DNA of 64,000 nucleotides from Rickettsiaceae bacterium (GTDB lineage Bacteria > Pseudomonadota > Alphaproteobacteria > Rickettsiales > UBA1997), in assembly GCA_021323225.1 (NCBI GenBank), contig JAJTCH010000006.1, positions 1-64,000 on the forward strand, read 5' to 3'. Under the pieces are notes generated by a model. That model was not told where the DNA came from and ran no database searches. It saw nothing but the letters and a program-made list of their open reading frames with translations. Each line of letters opens with the position of its first letter. The first letter of the stretch is position 1. Below are positions 1 through 11,014 of the stretch, piece by piece. The translations under genes and the position numbers were made by a program.

Positions 1-99
1 AGTAATAGCAGCGGTTAGGGTTGTTTTGCCGTGGTCAACGTGGCCGATTGTGCCGATATTGACATGGGGTTTGGCGCGGTCGAATTTTGCTTTGGACAT
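1..99 (-). CDS. tuf: Elongation factor Tu, N-terminal fragment (runs off the window)
   Basis: The first 33 codons are visible, starting at the ATG at 99 and reading towards position 1. They contain the EF-Tu opening [19 protein letters not shown], which includes the GTP-binding P-loop [10 protein letters not shown]-Tu delivers aminoacyl-tRNA to the ribosome. The gene follows fusA in the usual str-operon order, but a 304-base gap separates them, so it may have its own promoter. The rest of the gene lies outside the window. Identity is certain from the P-loop context. Confidence 0.97.
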   Translation of the reverse strand, partial: MSKAKFDRAKPHVNIGTIGHVDHGKTTLTAAIT

Positions 100-110
100 T
101 TGTTAAGAAA

Positions 111-141
111 ATTATACGTTAAAAATTAAAAAAACTATCAA
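111..141 (-). promoter_or_regulatory. Possible sigma70-type promoter for tuf
   Basis: On the minus strand a TTGATA at 141-136 is followed after 19 bases by a perfect TATAAT at 116-111. The spacer is longer than ideal. The predicted start of transcription would be only a few bases before the tuf ATG at 99, giving an almost leaderless message. This is a weak call; tuf could also be read through from fusA. Confidence 0.25.
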
Positions 142-186
142 GACCTCAATAAAGGATAACCTAGATTGGTCTTTACACTATGCATT

Positions 187-324
187 ATGAACAATTTTTC
201 ATTTAGAGTTTTAAACTCCAAATTGGTTTACAGCCAGAATTTTTATACTGGAATAATTTGTGATCCAAAAACTGCAGCAAATACTTGCGGAAGCCTTGTA
301 GTTCAAGGCAAATCAGCGATTTGA
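187..324 (+). CDS. Small open frame in the tuf-fusA gap, doubtful
   Basis: A 45-codon frame starts at ATG 187 and ends at TGA 324 on the strand opposite fusA and tuf. No ribosome binding site stands out and I recognise no family. Two cysteines (CDP and TCG contexts) and a hydrophobic start are visible. The 304-base gap 100-403 holds nothing else I can support: no tRNA-like cloverleaf and no clear hairpin terminator. The frame may be chance or the remnant of a lost gene. Confidence 0.15.
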   Translation: MNNFSFRVLNSKLVYSQNFYTGIICDPKTAANTCGSLVVQGKSAI

Positions 325-403
325 AAACTCTTATCCAAATAAAAAGAGGGCGTATTTTGAACTAAAACAAATAAAAGGCAATAATTATTTCAATTATTTT
401 TAC

Positions 404-2482
404 TTATGCTTTTTTTGCTTTAATTTCTTCCGCTACTGCATTTGGAACTTGCTGGTAAGATTCAAATTCCATTGCATATTGAGCACGTCCTTGAGACAAG
501 GAACGCAAGCTATTTACATATCCAAACATTGAAGCAAGAGGAACTTTAGCAGTAATTACCTGCACATTATCTCTGGCTTCTAAATTATTGATTTGTCCTC
601 TTCTGCTATTTATATCACCGATTACGTCGCCCATATAATCTTCAGGAGTTACTACTTCCACTTTCATCATTGGCTCCAATAGAACTGGACCAGCTTTTTC
701 CATTGCTTCTCTAAAAGCGCTTCTAGCTGCAATTTCAAAAGCTAAAACACTAGAGTCAACATCATGATAAGCACCATCAAGCAATTGGGTTTTTAATCTA
801 ACTACCGGATAACCAGCTAAAAAACCATTTTCTTTGGCAGAAACTAGACCTTTTTCAACGCCAGGAATATATTCCTTAGGAACTCTACCACCAACGATTT
901 TACTTTCGAAAACATAATCTTCGGCAACATCTTCAGGAAGTGGCTCAAAAGAAATTTTAACTTTTGCAAATTGACCGGCACCACCAGATTGTTTTTTGTG
1001 AGTGTAATCAATTTCAACTTTTTTAGTGATTGTTTCACGATAAGCTACTTTAGGTTGACCGATATTTGCATCAACTTTGAATTCTCTCTTCATACGATCA
1101 ACAATGATCTCAAGATGTAATTCGCCCATTCCTTTTAAGATTGTTTGTCCTGATTCAGGATCACTTTCAATTCTAAGGGATGGATCTTCTGAAGCCAAAC
1201 GAGAAAGAGCAATACCCATTTTTTCTTGGTCAGCTGTTGATTTTGGCTCAACTGAAACTTCAATTACCGGATCTGGAAAATCCATTTTTTCCAAAATAAT
1301 TTTATTGTCTTGGTCAACTAAAGTGTCGCCTGTAGTGGTATTTTTTAAACCAGCTAAAGCAACAATATCACCAGCATATGCAGTTTTAATATCTTCACGG
1401 TTATTGGCATGCATTAATAGGATTCGGCCAACTCTTTCTTTTGATCCTTTAATTGTATTATTCAAGCCCATACCGGTTTCTAAAGTGCCAGAATAAATTC
1501 TAACAAATGTTAGTGAACCAACAAATGGATCAGTCATGATTTTAAAGGCTAGACCAGCAAATTTAGTATCATCGCAAGTAACTTTAATTGGCTCATCAGT
1601 GCCAAGTTTTGTGCCACTAATAAAGCCAATATCTTTAGGGCTTGGAAGATAATCTACAACCGCATCAAGTAGTGTTTGTACACCTTTATTTTTAAAAGCA
1701 GTACCATTTAAAACCGGAACAAAGGAAGCGTTAACAGTTCCTTTTCTAATACATTTTTGCAGTTCTTCTGTAGAAATTTCTTCCCCATTTAAATATTTTT
1801 CCATCAATGCATCATCTTGTTCAACAGCAGTTTCAACTAAATTTCGGCGATATTCTTCAGCTTTTTCTTTCATAGAATCTGGGATTGCTTCATATGTAAA
1901 ATCAGCTCCCATAGTTTCATCTTTCCAAACAACTGCTTTCATCTTAACTAAATCAATCAACCCACCATAATCTTCACCTTCATTTATTGGCAGTTGGATA
2001 ATCAACGGTTTGGCAGCAAGTCTGCTTTTCATCATTTCTACACAACGGTAGAAGTTCGCCCCTACTCTGTCCATTTTGTTCACAAAGCACATTCTTGGAA
2101 CACGATATTTATTGGCTTGTCTCCAAACTGTTTCTGATTGAGGTTCAACACCAGCAACTGCATCAAATACAGCAACAGCACCATCCAAAACACGTAATGA
2201 TCTTTCTACTTCGATGGTAAAGTCAACGTGGCCAGGTGTGTCAATAATGTTGATACGGTGATTTTTCCAAAAACAAGTTGTAGCAGCGGAAGTGATTGTA
2301 ATGCCTCTTTCTTGCTCTTGTTCCATCCAGTCCATGGTTGCGGCACCCTCATGAACTTCACCGATTTTGTGAGATTTTCCGGTGTAATATAGAATTCTTT
2401 CGGTAGTAGTAGTTTTACCAGCATCAATATGAGCCATGATGCCAATATTGCGGTATTTCTCGATTGCGATTTCGCGTGCCAT
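404..2482 (-). CDS. fusA: Elongation factor G
   Basis: This 692-residue translational GTPase moves tRNA and mRNA through the ribosome and helps recycle it. The P-loop [15 protein letters not shown] is near residue 17, the G3 motif DTPGHVDFT near residue 81 and NKMD near residue 135. Length and all domains match the full-length bacterial family. It follows rpsG by about 100 bases in the normal rpsL-rpsG-fusA order. The ATG at 2482 directly gives the family's usual start. No anomaly is seen. Confidence 0.98.
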   Translation of the reverse strand: MAREIAIEKYRNIGIMAHIDAGKTTTTERILYYTGKSHKIGEVHEGAATMDWMEQEQERGITITSAATTCFWKNHRINIIDTPGHVDFTIEVERSLRVLDGAVAVFDAVAGVEPQSETVWRQANKYRVPRMCFVNKMDRVGANFYRCVEMMKSRLAAKPLIIQLPINEGEDYGGLIDLVKMKAVVWKDETMGADFTYEAIPDSMKEKAEEYRRNLVETAVEQDDALMEKYLNGEEISTEELQKCIRKGTVNASFVPVLNGTAFKNKGVQTLLDAVVDYLPSPKDIGFISGTKLGTDEPIKVTCDDTKFAGLAFKIMTDPFVGSLTFVRIYSGTLETGMGLNNTIKGSKERVGRILLMHANNREDIKTAYAGDIVALAGLKNTTTGDTLVDQDNKIILEKMDFPDPVIEVSVEPKSTADQEKMGIALSRLASEDPSLRIESDPESGQTILKGMGELHLEIIVDRMKREFKVDANIGQPKVAYRETITKKVEIDYTHKKQSGGAGQFAKVKISFEPLPEDVAEDYVFESKIVGGRVPKEYIPGVEKGLVSAKENGFLAGYPVVRLKTQLLDGAYHDVDSSVLAFEIAARSAFREAMEKAGPVLLEPMMKVEVVTPEDYMGDVIGDINSRRGQINNLEARDNVQVITAKVPLASMFGYVNSLRSLSQGRAQYAMEFESYQQVPNAVAEEIKAKKA

Positions 2483-2586
2483 GATGCAGTGCAGTTTAAT
2501 TTATTTAGGATTTTCGATGGAAATTAGATAAGAAAGCTAAAGATAATTAGACCAGAAAGTCTAATCTTGTGACTTGAACCAAATAT

Positions 2587-3054
2587 CTACCAACGATAGT
2601 GAGCAAATGCTTTATTAGCTTCAGCCATTTTAAAAACTTCTTCTCTCTTTTTAACGGCCCAACCTTTATTTTCAGCGGCTTCACCAAAAGCAAAAACTAT
2701 TTTTTCAGCCAGATTTCTACCTGAAGATTTTTGGATAGCGGTTTTAAGCCATTTTAAAGCCAAAGCAGTACCTCTGCGGTCGGAAACTTCAACTGGAATT
2801 TGATAAGTAGCACCACCAATTCTTCTAGATCTAACTTCAAGTCTAGGAGTGACATTATCCAAAACTAGTCTAAAAATTTCTAAAGGATTTTTCTTCATTT
2901 TCTTTTCAACTAAAGAAAATGCATCATAAACTGATCTTTCAACTACAGATTTTTTGCCATCTTCCATAAGACGGTTAACTAATTTGGTGATGATGATTTC
3001 ACCGAATTTAGCATCAGGGATAATTTTTCTTTTCGGGGCTGCTCTTCTTCTCAT
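2587..3054 (-). CDS. rpsG: 30S ribosomal protein S7
   Basis: S7 nucleates assembly of the 30S head and binds 16S rRNA near the decoding region. The protein is 155 residues, the normal bacterial length, and opens MRRRAAPKRKIIPD, with the typical ...AFAHYRW end. It lies 34 bases downstream of rpsL and 104 bases upstream of fusA, so the three are very probably one transcript. In many bacteria S7 represses this operon by binding its own mRNA; I did not identify that binding site here. Confidence 0.98.
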   Translation of the reverse strand: MRRRAAPKRKIIPDAKFGEIIITKLVNRLMEDGKKSVVERSVYDAFSLVEKKMKKNPLEIFRLVLDNVTPRLEVRSRRIGGATYQIPVEVSDRRGTALALKWLKTAIQKSSGRNLAEKIVFAFGEAAENKGWAVKKREEVFKMAEANKAFAHYRW

Positions 3055-3088
3055 TGGTCTTAACTTAAAAAATTGTTATATTGATTGC

Positions 3089-3460
3089 TTATTTAGGTTT
3101 TGATGCACCATATTTGGAGCGAGATTGTTTACGGTTTTTAACACCTTGGGTATCAAGGGAACCTCTAACAATGTGATATCTAACACCTGGCAAGTCTTTT
3201 ACCCTTCCACCACGGATAGTTACAACACTGTGTTCTTGTAGATTGTGACCTTCACCTGGGATATAAGCGATAACTTCAAACCCGTTAGTTAATTTAACAC
3301 GGGCAACTTTACGAAGTGCTGAGTTAGGTTTTTTTGGAGTTGTTGTATAAACCTTGGTACAAACACCTCTTTTTTGTGGACAAGCTTTCATTGCCGGAAC
3401 CTTGTTTTTTCTGGTTTGTTTAACCCTTGGATTTCTCACCAATTGATTGACTGTAGGCAT
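3089..3460 (-). CDS. rpsL: 30S ribosomal protein S12
   Basis: S12 sits at the decoding centre of the 30S subunit and affects accuracy. At 123 residues it has the standard length. The [11 protein letters not shown] segment and the [13 protein letters not shown] segment carry the lysines at which streptomycin-resistance substitutions occur in other bacteria; both are wild type here. It is the first gene of the rpsL-rpsG-fusA unit, with a promoter-like sequence about 90-120 bases upstream. Confidence 0.98.
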   Translation of the reverse strand: MPTVNQLVRNPRVKQTRKNKVPAMKACPQKRGVCTKVYTTTPKKPNSALRKVARVKLTNGFEVIAYIPGEGHNLQEHSVVTIRGGRVKDLPGVRYHIVRGSLDTQGVKNRKQSRSKYGASKPK

Positions 3461-3550
3461 TTTTAGTTGAATTTGCTCTTTCGAAAATTTTGCTGATTTT
3501 GCTTATGTAGATCATCTATCTAAAGCACTAGCGGAAAAATAAGAGGCGGC

Positions 3551-3579
3551 AGTTTAGGCAAGCGATATTTTATAGTCAA
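3551..3579 (-). promoter_or_regulatory. Predicted sigma70 promoter of the rpsL-rpsG-fusA operon
   Basis: The minus strand reads TTGACT at 3579-3574, then exactly 17 bases, then TAAACT at 3556-3551. Start of transcription would be near 3544, giving an 84-base leader before rpsL. The -35 box overlaps the last codons of thrB, so the str operon can start independently of the fur-thrB operon. The call rests on box similarity and spacing only. Confidence 0.55.
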
Positions 3580-4568
3580 TATTTTTTAACAATTTTGTTT
3601 TCGTATTTGTCAAAGAAGAATCTGATTTTTTGAAGATATTCTTTTGGATCTTTAATTTTTACTAAGGAATCAGCTGGGGTGAAAAATAAGTCGTTAAGCC
3701 TTGTTAGTAAAAAGCGCATCGAAGCTCCAATTAACGCTACTTTAAGGAAATTTATTTCATCTGGATTGATGTCGCGATTTTTTTGATATTGATTTAAAAG
3801 TGCCATGTATTTTTCCTCACTGAATTTATTATTTCCATCAAAGCACCAGGCATTGATGGCTATTGCTAGATCATAGATAAAAAGATCATTGGCAGCAAAA
3901 TAAAAATCTATCACTCCACTTAAATTTCCACTTTCATCAAAAAAAACATTGTCCGGAAATAAATCGGCATGAATAGCGCCGGATTGATGATGGCTTTGCC
4001 AATTTTGCTCTAAAAAATTAATGTAAGACTCTACTTCTTGTTTTAGGCCGTTTTGATAGTTTTCAATTCTATCTGAAATTTTATCAAATAATTTTCTCCA
4101 GCCCAAAATTCCTAAATCATTTTTCCTAAAACCTGCAAAATCAATAACCGCGTTATGCATTAAAGCCAAAACTGATCCTATTTGCGAACAATGATTGGTA
4201 GAAATTGAAGAATATAAACCATTTTCCTGAGGCTTTAAAGTAGTGCCATTTAAAAAGCTGACAATAGATGTAGATTTGTTCTTGATACTCGAAAGCAAAA
4301 GACCAGATTTATTTTCAACCGGCTTTGCACAATTAATGCCATGCTTTGTTAGATGGAGTTTTAGATCCATAAAAAACGGCAGCTCATCTCTGTTTATTCT
4401 ATTTTCAAAAATAGTAAGGATGAATTTTCCTTTATCGGTCTCAATAATAAAATTGGAGTTATCTATACCATCAATAATTTCCTTAAAGGAAACCAATTCC
4501 CCAATTTGATAATTCTGCTTTATAAAACCGGCAATTTCTGCACTACTTAGCTTTGTGTAAACTGCCAT
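3576..4568 (-). CDS. thrB: Homoserine kinase (ThrB, aminoglycoside-phosphotransferase fold)
   Basis: The 330-residue protein matches the alphaproteobacterial type of ThrB, which phosphorylates homoserine for threonine synthesis and is related to APH/choline kinases rather than GHMP kinases. The catalytic loop HADLFPDNVFFD (H200, D202, N207) and the metal-binding D221 in GVIDFYF are intact. The opening SFKEIIDGIDNSNFII is the family's N-lobe. It starts one base after the preceding gene, so it is translated in one operon with fur and the HExxH gene. No other threonine gene is in the window, so another small-molecule kinase role cannot be excluded. Confidence 0.85.
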   Translation of the reverse strand: MAVYTKLSSAEIAGFIKQNYQIGELVSFKEIIDGIDNSNFIIETDKGKFILTIFENRINRDELPFFMDLKLHLTKHGINCAKPVENKSGLLLSSIKNKSTSIVSFLNGTTLKPQENGLYSSISTNHCSQIGSVLALMHNAVIDFAGFRKNDLGILGWRKLFDKISDRIENYQNGLKQEVESYINFLEQNWQSHHQSGAIHADLFPDNVFFDESGNLSGVIDFYFAANDLFIYDLAIAINAWCFDGNNKFSEEKYMALLNQYQKNRDINPDEINFLKVALIGASMRFLLTRLNDLFFTPADSLVKIKDPKEYLQKIRFFFDKYENKIVKKY

Positions 4569-4569
4569 T

Positions 4570-5406
4570 TTATTTATTTTTTTTATCTTCTAGCTCTTGA
4601 TGTTTCTGCCAAGATTGTTGCCAAGAGTTATTGGAACTGACATTGGCAGACCAGGATTTTTTTCCAGATTGATCAGATCTTTTATAAAAAGATTTAGAGT
4701 TATCGGCAAATTTAGCTTCTGTTTTAAAACTATTATTTGCTATTAACCCGCTCGTATAGCTAGCAATTTTGGGAGAAATTTTGCTTTTTATTCTTGGATT
4801 AAAAACTTCTCTTATCCATTTTGAGGTATTAGCAAAATAATCTGTCACTTGAGAGGTTAAAAAACTTCCATTTGGCTCAACATCACGGGAAGTGCTAAGC
4901 AGTTCAAAATATCTGGCAAATAGCTCGGAAATAAATTGGTTCTCGGGATATGATTTTAGCGCATCAACCATCAATCTCTGAATTGTTGATGACAAAACAA
5001 CGCTGTCAGCTTTGCGATCTTTCATATCAAAGCCAATGGCAGTTCTAAAATCTTCATTTAACACCAAACCACTTTCTACATCCAGACAATGAGCCATTTC
5101 ATGGGCTAGGACATTAACTGCCAGACTTCGAATAATTATTTTGTGGTCAAGTTGGTGGGTAAAAGTTTTGAGAAATTTATTGTAGATTTTTCTTTGATCA
5201 GTCAGATAACAGCCAACATTTGTATCCCAGTCTTTTATTATCTTAACTTCAAAAGCCAAACTTCTTTCTTCTGCCCTGGTTAAAATTAAATCTAATCCAT
5301 CTTTGAACAAATCAATAGAATAAAGGCTAGAAAATAATTCAGAAAATTTCTTACTATTATTAACGCCTTCAAATTTTAAGGATTGACTGAGAATTTCTTC
5401 AATCAT
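4570..5406 (-). CDS. Unknown protein with an HExxH metallopeptidase-like motif
   Basis: I do not recognise the family of this 278-residue protein. It has AHEMAHCLD with HEMAH at residues 102-106, the zinc-binding and catalytic signature of gluzincin or related metallopeptidases, followed about 70 residues later by SELFARYFE, whose glutamate could be the third zinc ligand. The last 60 residues are polar, rich in Ser, Lys, Asn and Trp (two WQ repeats), and look disordered. No signal peptide is seen. The ATG overlaps the end of fur by four bases (ATGA), and thrB follows after one base, so the three genes are translationally linked. Peptidase activity is inferred from the motif only. Confidence 0.7.
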   Translation of the reverse strand: MIEEILSQSLKFEGVNNSKKFSELFSSLYSIDLFKDGLDLILTRAEERSLAFEVKIIKDWDTNVGCYLTDQRKIYNKFLKTFTHQLDHKIIIRSLAVNVLAHEMAHCLDVESGLVLNEDFRTAIGFDMKDRKADSVVLSSTIQRLMVDALKSYPENQFISELFARYFELLSTSRDVEPNGSFLTSQVTDYFANTSKWIREVFNPRIKSKISPKIASYTSGLIANNSFKTEAKFADNSKSFYKRSDQSGKKSWSANVSSNNSWQQSWQKHQELEDKKNK

Positions 5407-5828
5407 TTGGAAGTGGATTTAATTGGAACTGCGTAAAGTTCTAGTTTGTGATCAACCAATTTATAGCCTAGATCTTTAGCAATTTTTTCCTTCAATTTTT
5501 CAATTTCTTCATTGAAAAATTCAATCACTTTTCCGGAATTAACATCTATTAAATGATCATGATGATGGTCATTTAGCTCTTCATATCTTGCTTTATATCT
5601 TCCTTTTCCAAAATCATGTCTGGTGATGACCCCCTCTTCTTCAAACATTTTTACCGCTCTATAAACTGTAGCAATACCAATATCCGACTTTATTTTGGAA
5701 GCTCTTTTATATAGCTCCTCAACATCAGGATGGTCATGGGATTCTGATATAACTCTAGCAACAATTCTGCGATTGGCGGTAAGTTTTATCTTTTTATCAA
5801 GACATAATTTTTCTACTTGGGAAAGCAT
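5403..5828 (-). CDS. fur: Fur-family metal-responsive repressor
   Basis: The 141-residue protein has the Fur winged helix (TANRRIVARVI, HPDVEELYKRA, IGIATVYRAVKMFEEEGVI) and the metal-binding dimerisation half with DHHHDHLIDV. Fur represses iron-uptake genes when loaded with Fe2+. The CxxC zinc pair usual after HHDHL is missing (DVNSGKVIEF), as in a number of alphaproteobacterial members, so structural zinc binding must differ. It heads a three-gene operon and is divergent from guaB across about 80 bases; I could not identify a convincing Fur box there. Irr or another Fur paralogue is the main alternative. Confidence 0.88.
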   Translation of the reverse strand: MLSQVEKLCLDKKIKLTANRRIVARVISESHDHPDVEELYKRASKIKSDIGIATVYRAVKMFEEEGVITRHDFGKGRYKARYEELNDHHHDHLIDVNSGKVIEFFNEEIEKLKEKIAKDLGYKLVDHKLELYAVPIKSTSK

Positions 5829-5845
5829 GTTATCTGTAAATTTGA

Positions 5846-7402
<1,557 letters not shown>

Positions 7403-7405
7403 TTC

Positions 7406-7435
7406 TTGACTAATCTGACAATTTTGTCATAAGAT
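7406..7435 (+). promoter_or_regulatory. Possible promoter for the envelope block after guaB
   Basis: TTGACT at 7406-7411 is followed after 18 bases by TAAGAT at 7430-7435. A short inverted repeat TGACAA-TT-TTGTCA lies within the spacer and could be an operator or chance. The M23 peptidase gene starts about 175 bases downstream. Support is limited to box similarity. Confidence 0.3.
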
Positions 7436-7610
7436 TGCGCCGAAATTTTTGGTTCTAGAGAGCTTTAGATTGAAGCCGTTCTCACATCATAATAACCCCT
7501 ATCCACCCGATTAATCACCTAGTCTGATTAAATTCCGGTATTAATAAACAGTGCTTTGCTAAGGCACTTGAATTCTTGGCAAATTTGAACAAAACAGGTT
7601 GCTTAAGACA

Positions 7611-8804
7611 ATGAGTATAGTACGTATTACAGCCAGCAGAATACTAATTTTGGCACTAAGGATTAGTTATTTTATTGTGGTTTTCCTAAAAAAAGTCTTT
7701 GGCAAAAAAACCATCCTTTTGGTATCTAAGCAACAGATTAAAAGCTATTCTGTTGGCCCCCTTACCCAAGTTACCATGTTGCTTGTATTGTTCTGGATTG
7801 TAGACATATTCATCACATCACTTAGATACAGCTCCATAGTTGAAAAGAAGTCAATTGAGATCAGCAATTTAAAAAAAGCAAATAGCATCTTTGAAGAAAG
7901 AATTGACTCTATCAATGCTAGTTTAAAAGAGATCAATGATTATTTTATCTCAGTTTCCGGCTATAGTAATGAAAAGAAGCAAGACCAGAAAAGCACCGAT
8001 GAAAAAGTTAGTGATCTATTTGGTAATTTGAAACTCAACTCCCAAGGAAAAGAAATTGCCACCAAAATTGCCGATTCCAGTCTGGTATTAGATAATATAA
8101 AAGATCTAGCAAACAAAAGAATAGCGGACTTAAACCAAAAATTTGCCACCGCAGGTATTACCCTGGTAAGCAAAAATAGAGTAGCAATCAATAATCATTC
8201 GAATGAAGAAGATGAACATGATGCCATCTCTTTGAATAATAAAGATGAATTATCAAGCAGACAGGGTGGTCCTTTTTATAAGTTCAAGAACCCGGTATCT
8301 TCATTTACCAATTCTAAAATTTTTAAATCCGATAGTAATTTTGGCATTAAAAGTGAAATTGAATATTTATCTAGCCTAGAAAGACTAATACATTTTGCCC
8401 CACTTTCCGCACCAATGAAGAATTATTATGTATCAAGCATTTTTGGCAAAAGAGTTGATCCAATAAAAAAAGTTTTAGCATCTCATAAAGGCATGGATTT
8501 CGTTGGTAAGAATAGTGCACAAATAATCAGCCCATCAATTGGAAAAGTAATTTTTGCCGGTAAATATAGCACCTATGGCAATACGATAATAATTGATCAT
8601 GGCTATGGATTAACCACCAGATATGGCCATTTATCTAAACTTAATGTTAAAGAAGGTGATATTGTACAAAAATCACAAGTAATCGCCATTCAGGGAAGTA
8701 CTGGCAGAAGCACCGGTCAGCATCTTCACTACGAAGTCAGATATAAAAATACTCCACTTAATCCGAGAAAATTTTTACAAGCCGGACAAGAAATCCTAAA
8801 TTAA
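7611..8804 (+). CDS. Membrane-anchored M23 (LytM-type) peptidase
   Basis: Starting at ATG 7611 the protein has 397 residues. A transmembrane segment (TMLLVLFWIVDIFI) lies near residues 55-70, then a coiled-coil-like stretch rich in Lys, Asn and Ser, and a C-terminal M23 domain. The zinc ligands are visible: SHKGMDF and GQHLHYEV, with the gatekeeping YGNTIIIDHG region and YGHLS. M23 enzymes cut peptidoglycan peptide bridges, often in division or envelope remodelling. Because the HxH and HxxxD motifs are intact it is probably active, unlike EnvC-type regulators. A TTG at 7599 could add four residues. A bactofilin gene follows after nine bases, a pairing common in curvature and morphology modules. 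Confidence 0.85.
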   Translation: MSIVRITASRILILALRISYFIVVFLKKVFGKKTILLVSKQQIKSYSVGPLTQVTMLLVLFWIVDIFITSLRYSSIVEKKSIEISNLKKANSIFEERIDSINASLKEINDYFISVSGYSNEKKQDQKSTDEKVSDLFGNLKLNSQGKEIATKIADSSLVLDNIKDLANKRIADLNQKFATAGITLVSKNRVAINNHSNEEDEHDAISLNNKDELSSRQGGPFYKFKNPVSSFTNSKIFKSDSNFGIKSEIEYLSSLERLIHFAPLSAPMKNYYVSSIFGKRVDPIKKVLASHKGMDFVGKNSAQIISPSIGKVIFAGKYSTYGNTIIIDHGYGLTTRYGHLSKLNVKEGDIVQKSQVIAIQGSTGRSTGQHLHYEVRYKNTPLNPRKFLQAGQEILN

Positions 8805-8813
8805 ACCCTATTC

Positions 8814-9239
8814 ATGACCATTAAAAACACTGTGAGATCACTTATCGATTCATTAAAAAATGGCAATCATTCAGATTCTTTTGGCAAGACTATAGAACAA
8901 ATGGCAGTTTCTCTTAAATCTATGCCATCCATAATTGCTAAAGATGCAAAAATTAAGGGTGAAATTTACAGTTCAGGAATGGTGGAAATTGAAGGCGAAA
9001 TTGAAGGTCATATTAACAGTAACTCTATCATCATTAGAGAAGAGGGTATAGTTTGTGGTGAAATTGTTGCTGATTCCATCAATATTCGTGGCAGTTTTAA
9101 CGGCAATATACAAGCCAGAAACATCAATGTTTTTAGCAAAGCAAGAATTGTTGGTAATTTAGAATATCAATCACTTTCGGTTGAAGATGGGGCTTCTATA
9201 GATGGTCAGTTTAAACAATTGAGTACAAAAAGATCCTAG
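8814..9239 (+). CDS. Bactofilin (polymer-forming cytoskeletal protein)
   Basis: The 141-residue protein has the bactofilin beta-helix repeats: IIAKDAKIKGEIYSSGMVEIEGEIEG..., then INSNSIIIREEGIVCGEIVADSINIRGSFNG. Bactofilins form filaments without nucleotides and place envelope enzymes. The unstructured N-terminal tail of about 40 residues and short C-tail fit the family. It follows the M23 peptidase by nine bases, suggesting co-translation and that this filament positions or controls the peptidase, as in other bacteria with this gene pair. The functional link here is inferred. Confidence 0.9.
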   Translation: MTIKNTVRSLIDSLKNGNHSDSFGKTIEQMAVSLKSMPSIIAKDAKIKGEIYSSGMVEIEGEIEGHINSNSIIIREEGIVCGEIVADSINIRGSFNGNIQARNINVFSKARIVGNLEYQSLSVEDGASIDGQFKQLSTKRS

Positions 9240-9463
9240 GTAAGTAAAATTCTTTTCGACTTACAATTTAAAGAATAATTCTAGCTTTTTCACATCTTAC
9301 AAAATTAGCGCACAGGCTAATTTATCTTCTTTTGCAATAGATCACTTCTAATCTTGTAATTTGTAGATCATCACATAGAATCCCGTTTTTTGTATTATCG
9401 CTAAATAGTTGCAAGAGCCTGTAATAACGCGCCGAATAAGACTCCGGATAACAAAATAAGCCT

Positions 9464-11014
9464 ATGATCAACAAGAAGAAATTTACTATTAGCATCGGCG
9501 AATATGGTGCAATTGTTGTTTTGCACGACGGGAAAAAAATCCAGAATAAAATTCTAGTTAGCACCTTAAATGATGAAAACAAGAAACACCTAAAAGAGCT
9601 TTTTACAAAACATAAGTTGGTCCCAACTTATGTTTTACTTGATACCGTTGATCAGAACTATAGGAGGGTTACTTATCCATTAGTTAATGTTTTCGATTTT
9701 CATAAAATAGCCAAGCGCAATCTGGAAAAAGATAAAAGCAAAACTGAAAGCTTCTATAATTACTACGGCACACAAAATAAAAAGCAGCGCAAATGGGAAT
9801 GTGTTTTTATATCAGCCCAACATTCTACTGAAGTTGACAATTGGGTTGAATTTTTGCTTGAAATGCCAAACCAACTTGTTGGCGTTTACATGTTGCCAAT
9901 TGAGTCTCACCATCTGCTCACATCAATTATTGAGACCATAAAGACTGATCATAAAATAAAAATCGATGATAAAACTATTTTCTCTTTTATCGTCGACAAC
10001 AAAATAAGCGGCGTTAGACATATCGTCTTCAATAATCAAATGATTGTGTTTACCAGGGTGGTAAATTACAACTTTGACGACCAAAATTTTCCACATCAGT
10101 TTGAGCAAGACATTCTTCATGCCAATGAATATCTGAAGATGATTTTCCAAAATCTTAGATTGCAAGATATTGTTACAATCAACATTCTGCCTGACGAAGT
10201 AATCGAAAAAATCAAACATATTGGCAATAAAGAAGTAAATTTTATCAGCTACTCACCGCATCAAATTTCCACTAAACTTGGCCTCGTTAATGCCACCAGT
10301 AAAAGTGCAGCTAATTTTTCCGATATTGTAATTGCCAATTATTTTGCAAATAGTAGCAAAAAAATATGTCGATTCATGAATCCGCATATTTCCTTTTTTG
10401 ATAAAATGCATATGTTGGTAAAATTTCTCTCTTATGCACAAATCATACTTATAGCGGGCATCTTCTTGACTTTGGCAAAATCACTTATTGAAAAATATAA
10501 TCTAAGCAGCACTTTATCAAAAGTTACAATTGAAAAAGCTAGCCTAATTGAGCAGTATCAAAGTGTTAACAATGCCGCTTCAGAAGGTGGATATAAAACT
10601 AAACAACAAAGTGGAAGCGATAGTTTTGCAGATGAGATTGTGGAATTTGGAAAAGTTAACGAAGTATTAAGCAAGAGTGAAGTCACCTTTGCCAGTCTTT
10701 TTGATAAATTATCAATCATAAAAAAATACGGGGTAATCGCCAACTCTTTTTCCTATCAGATAACAGATTATAATCCTAAATTAGGGGTGGTTTCTGGCCG
10801 GACAGCATTAGCACTATCAGGAGAGATATCAGATCAAAGTGGCAATGTCGAAACTTTACTGAAAAAATTTGACACTATGAGTCTTGAGACCAAGAAACAA
10901 TTGCCGCAATATAACATAAAATATTCCGAGGTAGCTAAAGGTGTTGATTTTAGTAAAAAATATTATTTTCTACCTTTTGATCTAAACGCAGAAACCAACA
11001 GGCATAACCAATAA
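9464..11014 (+). CDS. PilM/PilN-like (GspL-like) inner-membrane assembly protein
   Basis: The 516-residue protein starts with a soluble half (about residues 1-310) of alternating strands and helices, then one transmembrane segment (LSYAQIILIAGIFLTLAKSL, about 320-342), then a periplasmic part with a helical stretch and an alpha/beta end. This is the arrangement of GspL or of a fused PilM-PilN in type II secretion and type IV pilus alignment complexes. Family sequence similarity is weak by eye, so the call rests on architecture and on the next two genes. It is followed directly (no gap) by a PilO-like gene. About 220 bases before it hold no gene. Confidence 0.5.
   Translation: MINKKKFTISIGEYGAIVVLHDGKKIQNKILVSTLNDENKKHLKELFTKHKLVPTYVLLDTVDQNYRRVTYPLVNVFDFHKIAKRNLEKDKSKTESFYNYYGTQNKKQRKWECVFISAQHSTEVDNWVEFLLEMPNQLVGVYMLPIESHHLLTSIIETIKTDHKIKIDDKTIFSFIVDNKISGVRHIVFNNQMIVFTRVVNYNFDDQNFPHQFEQDILHANEYLKMIFQNLRLQDIVTINILPDEVIEKIKHIGNKEVNFISYSPHQISTKLGLVNATSKSAANFSDIVIANYFANSSKKICRFMNPHISFFDKMHMLVKFLSYAQIILIAGIFLTLAKSLIEKYNLSSTLSKVTIEKASLIEQYQSVNNAASEGGYKTKQQSGSDSFADEIVEFGKVNEVLSKSEVTFASLFDKLSIIKKYGVIANSFSYQITDYNPKLGVVSGRTALALSGEISDQSGNVETLLKKFDTMSLETKKQLPQYNIKYSEVAKGVDFSKKYYFLPFDLNAETNRHNQ

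Noticed and set aside
100..403. tRNA gene in the tuf-fusA gap
   Set aside because: A GTTCAA stretch is present but no acceptor stem or anticodon arm can be paired.
1077..1496. A 139-codon frame on the plus strand inside fusA
   Set aside because: It is an opposite-strand shadow of a highly conserved gene.
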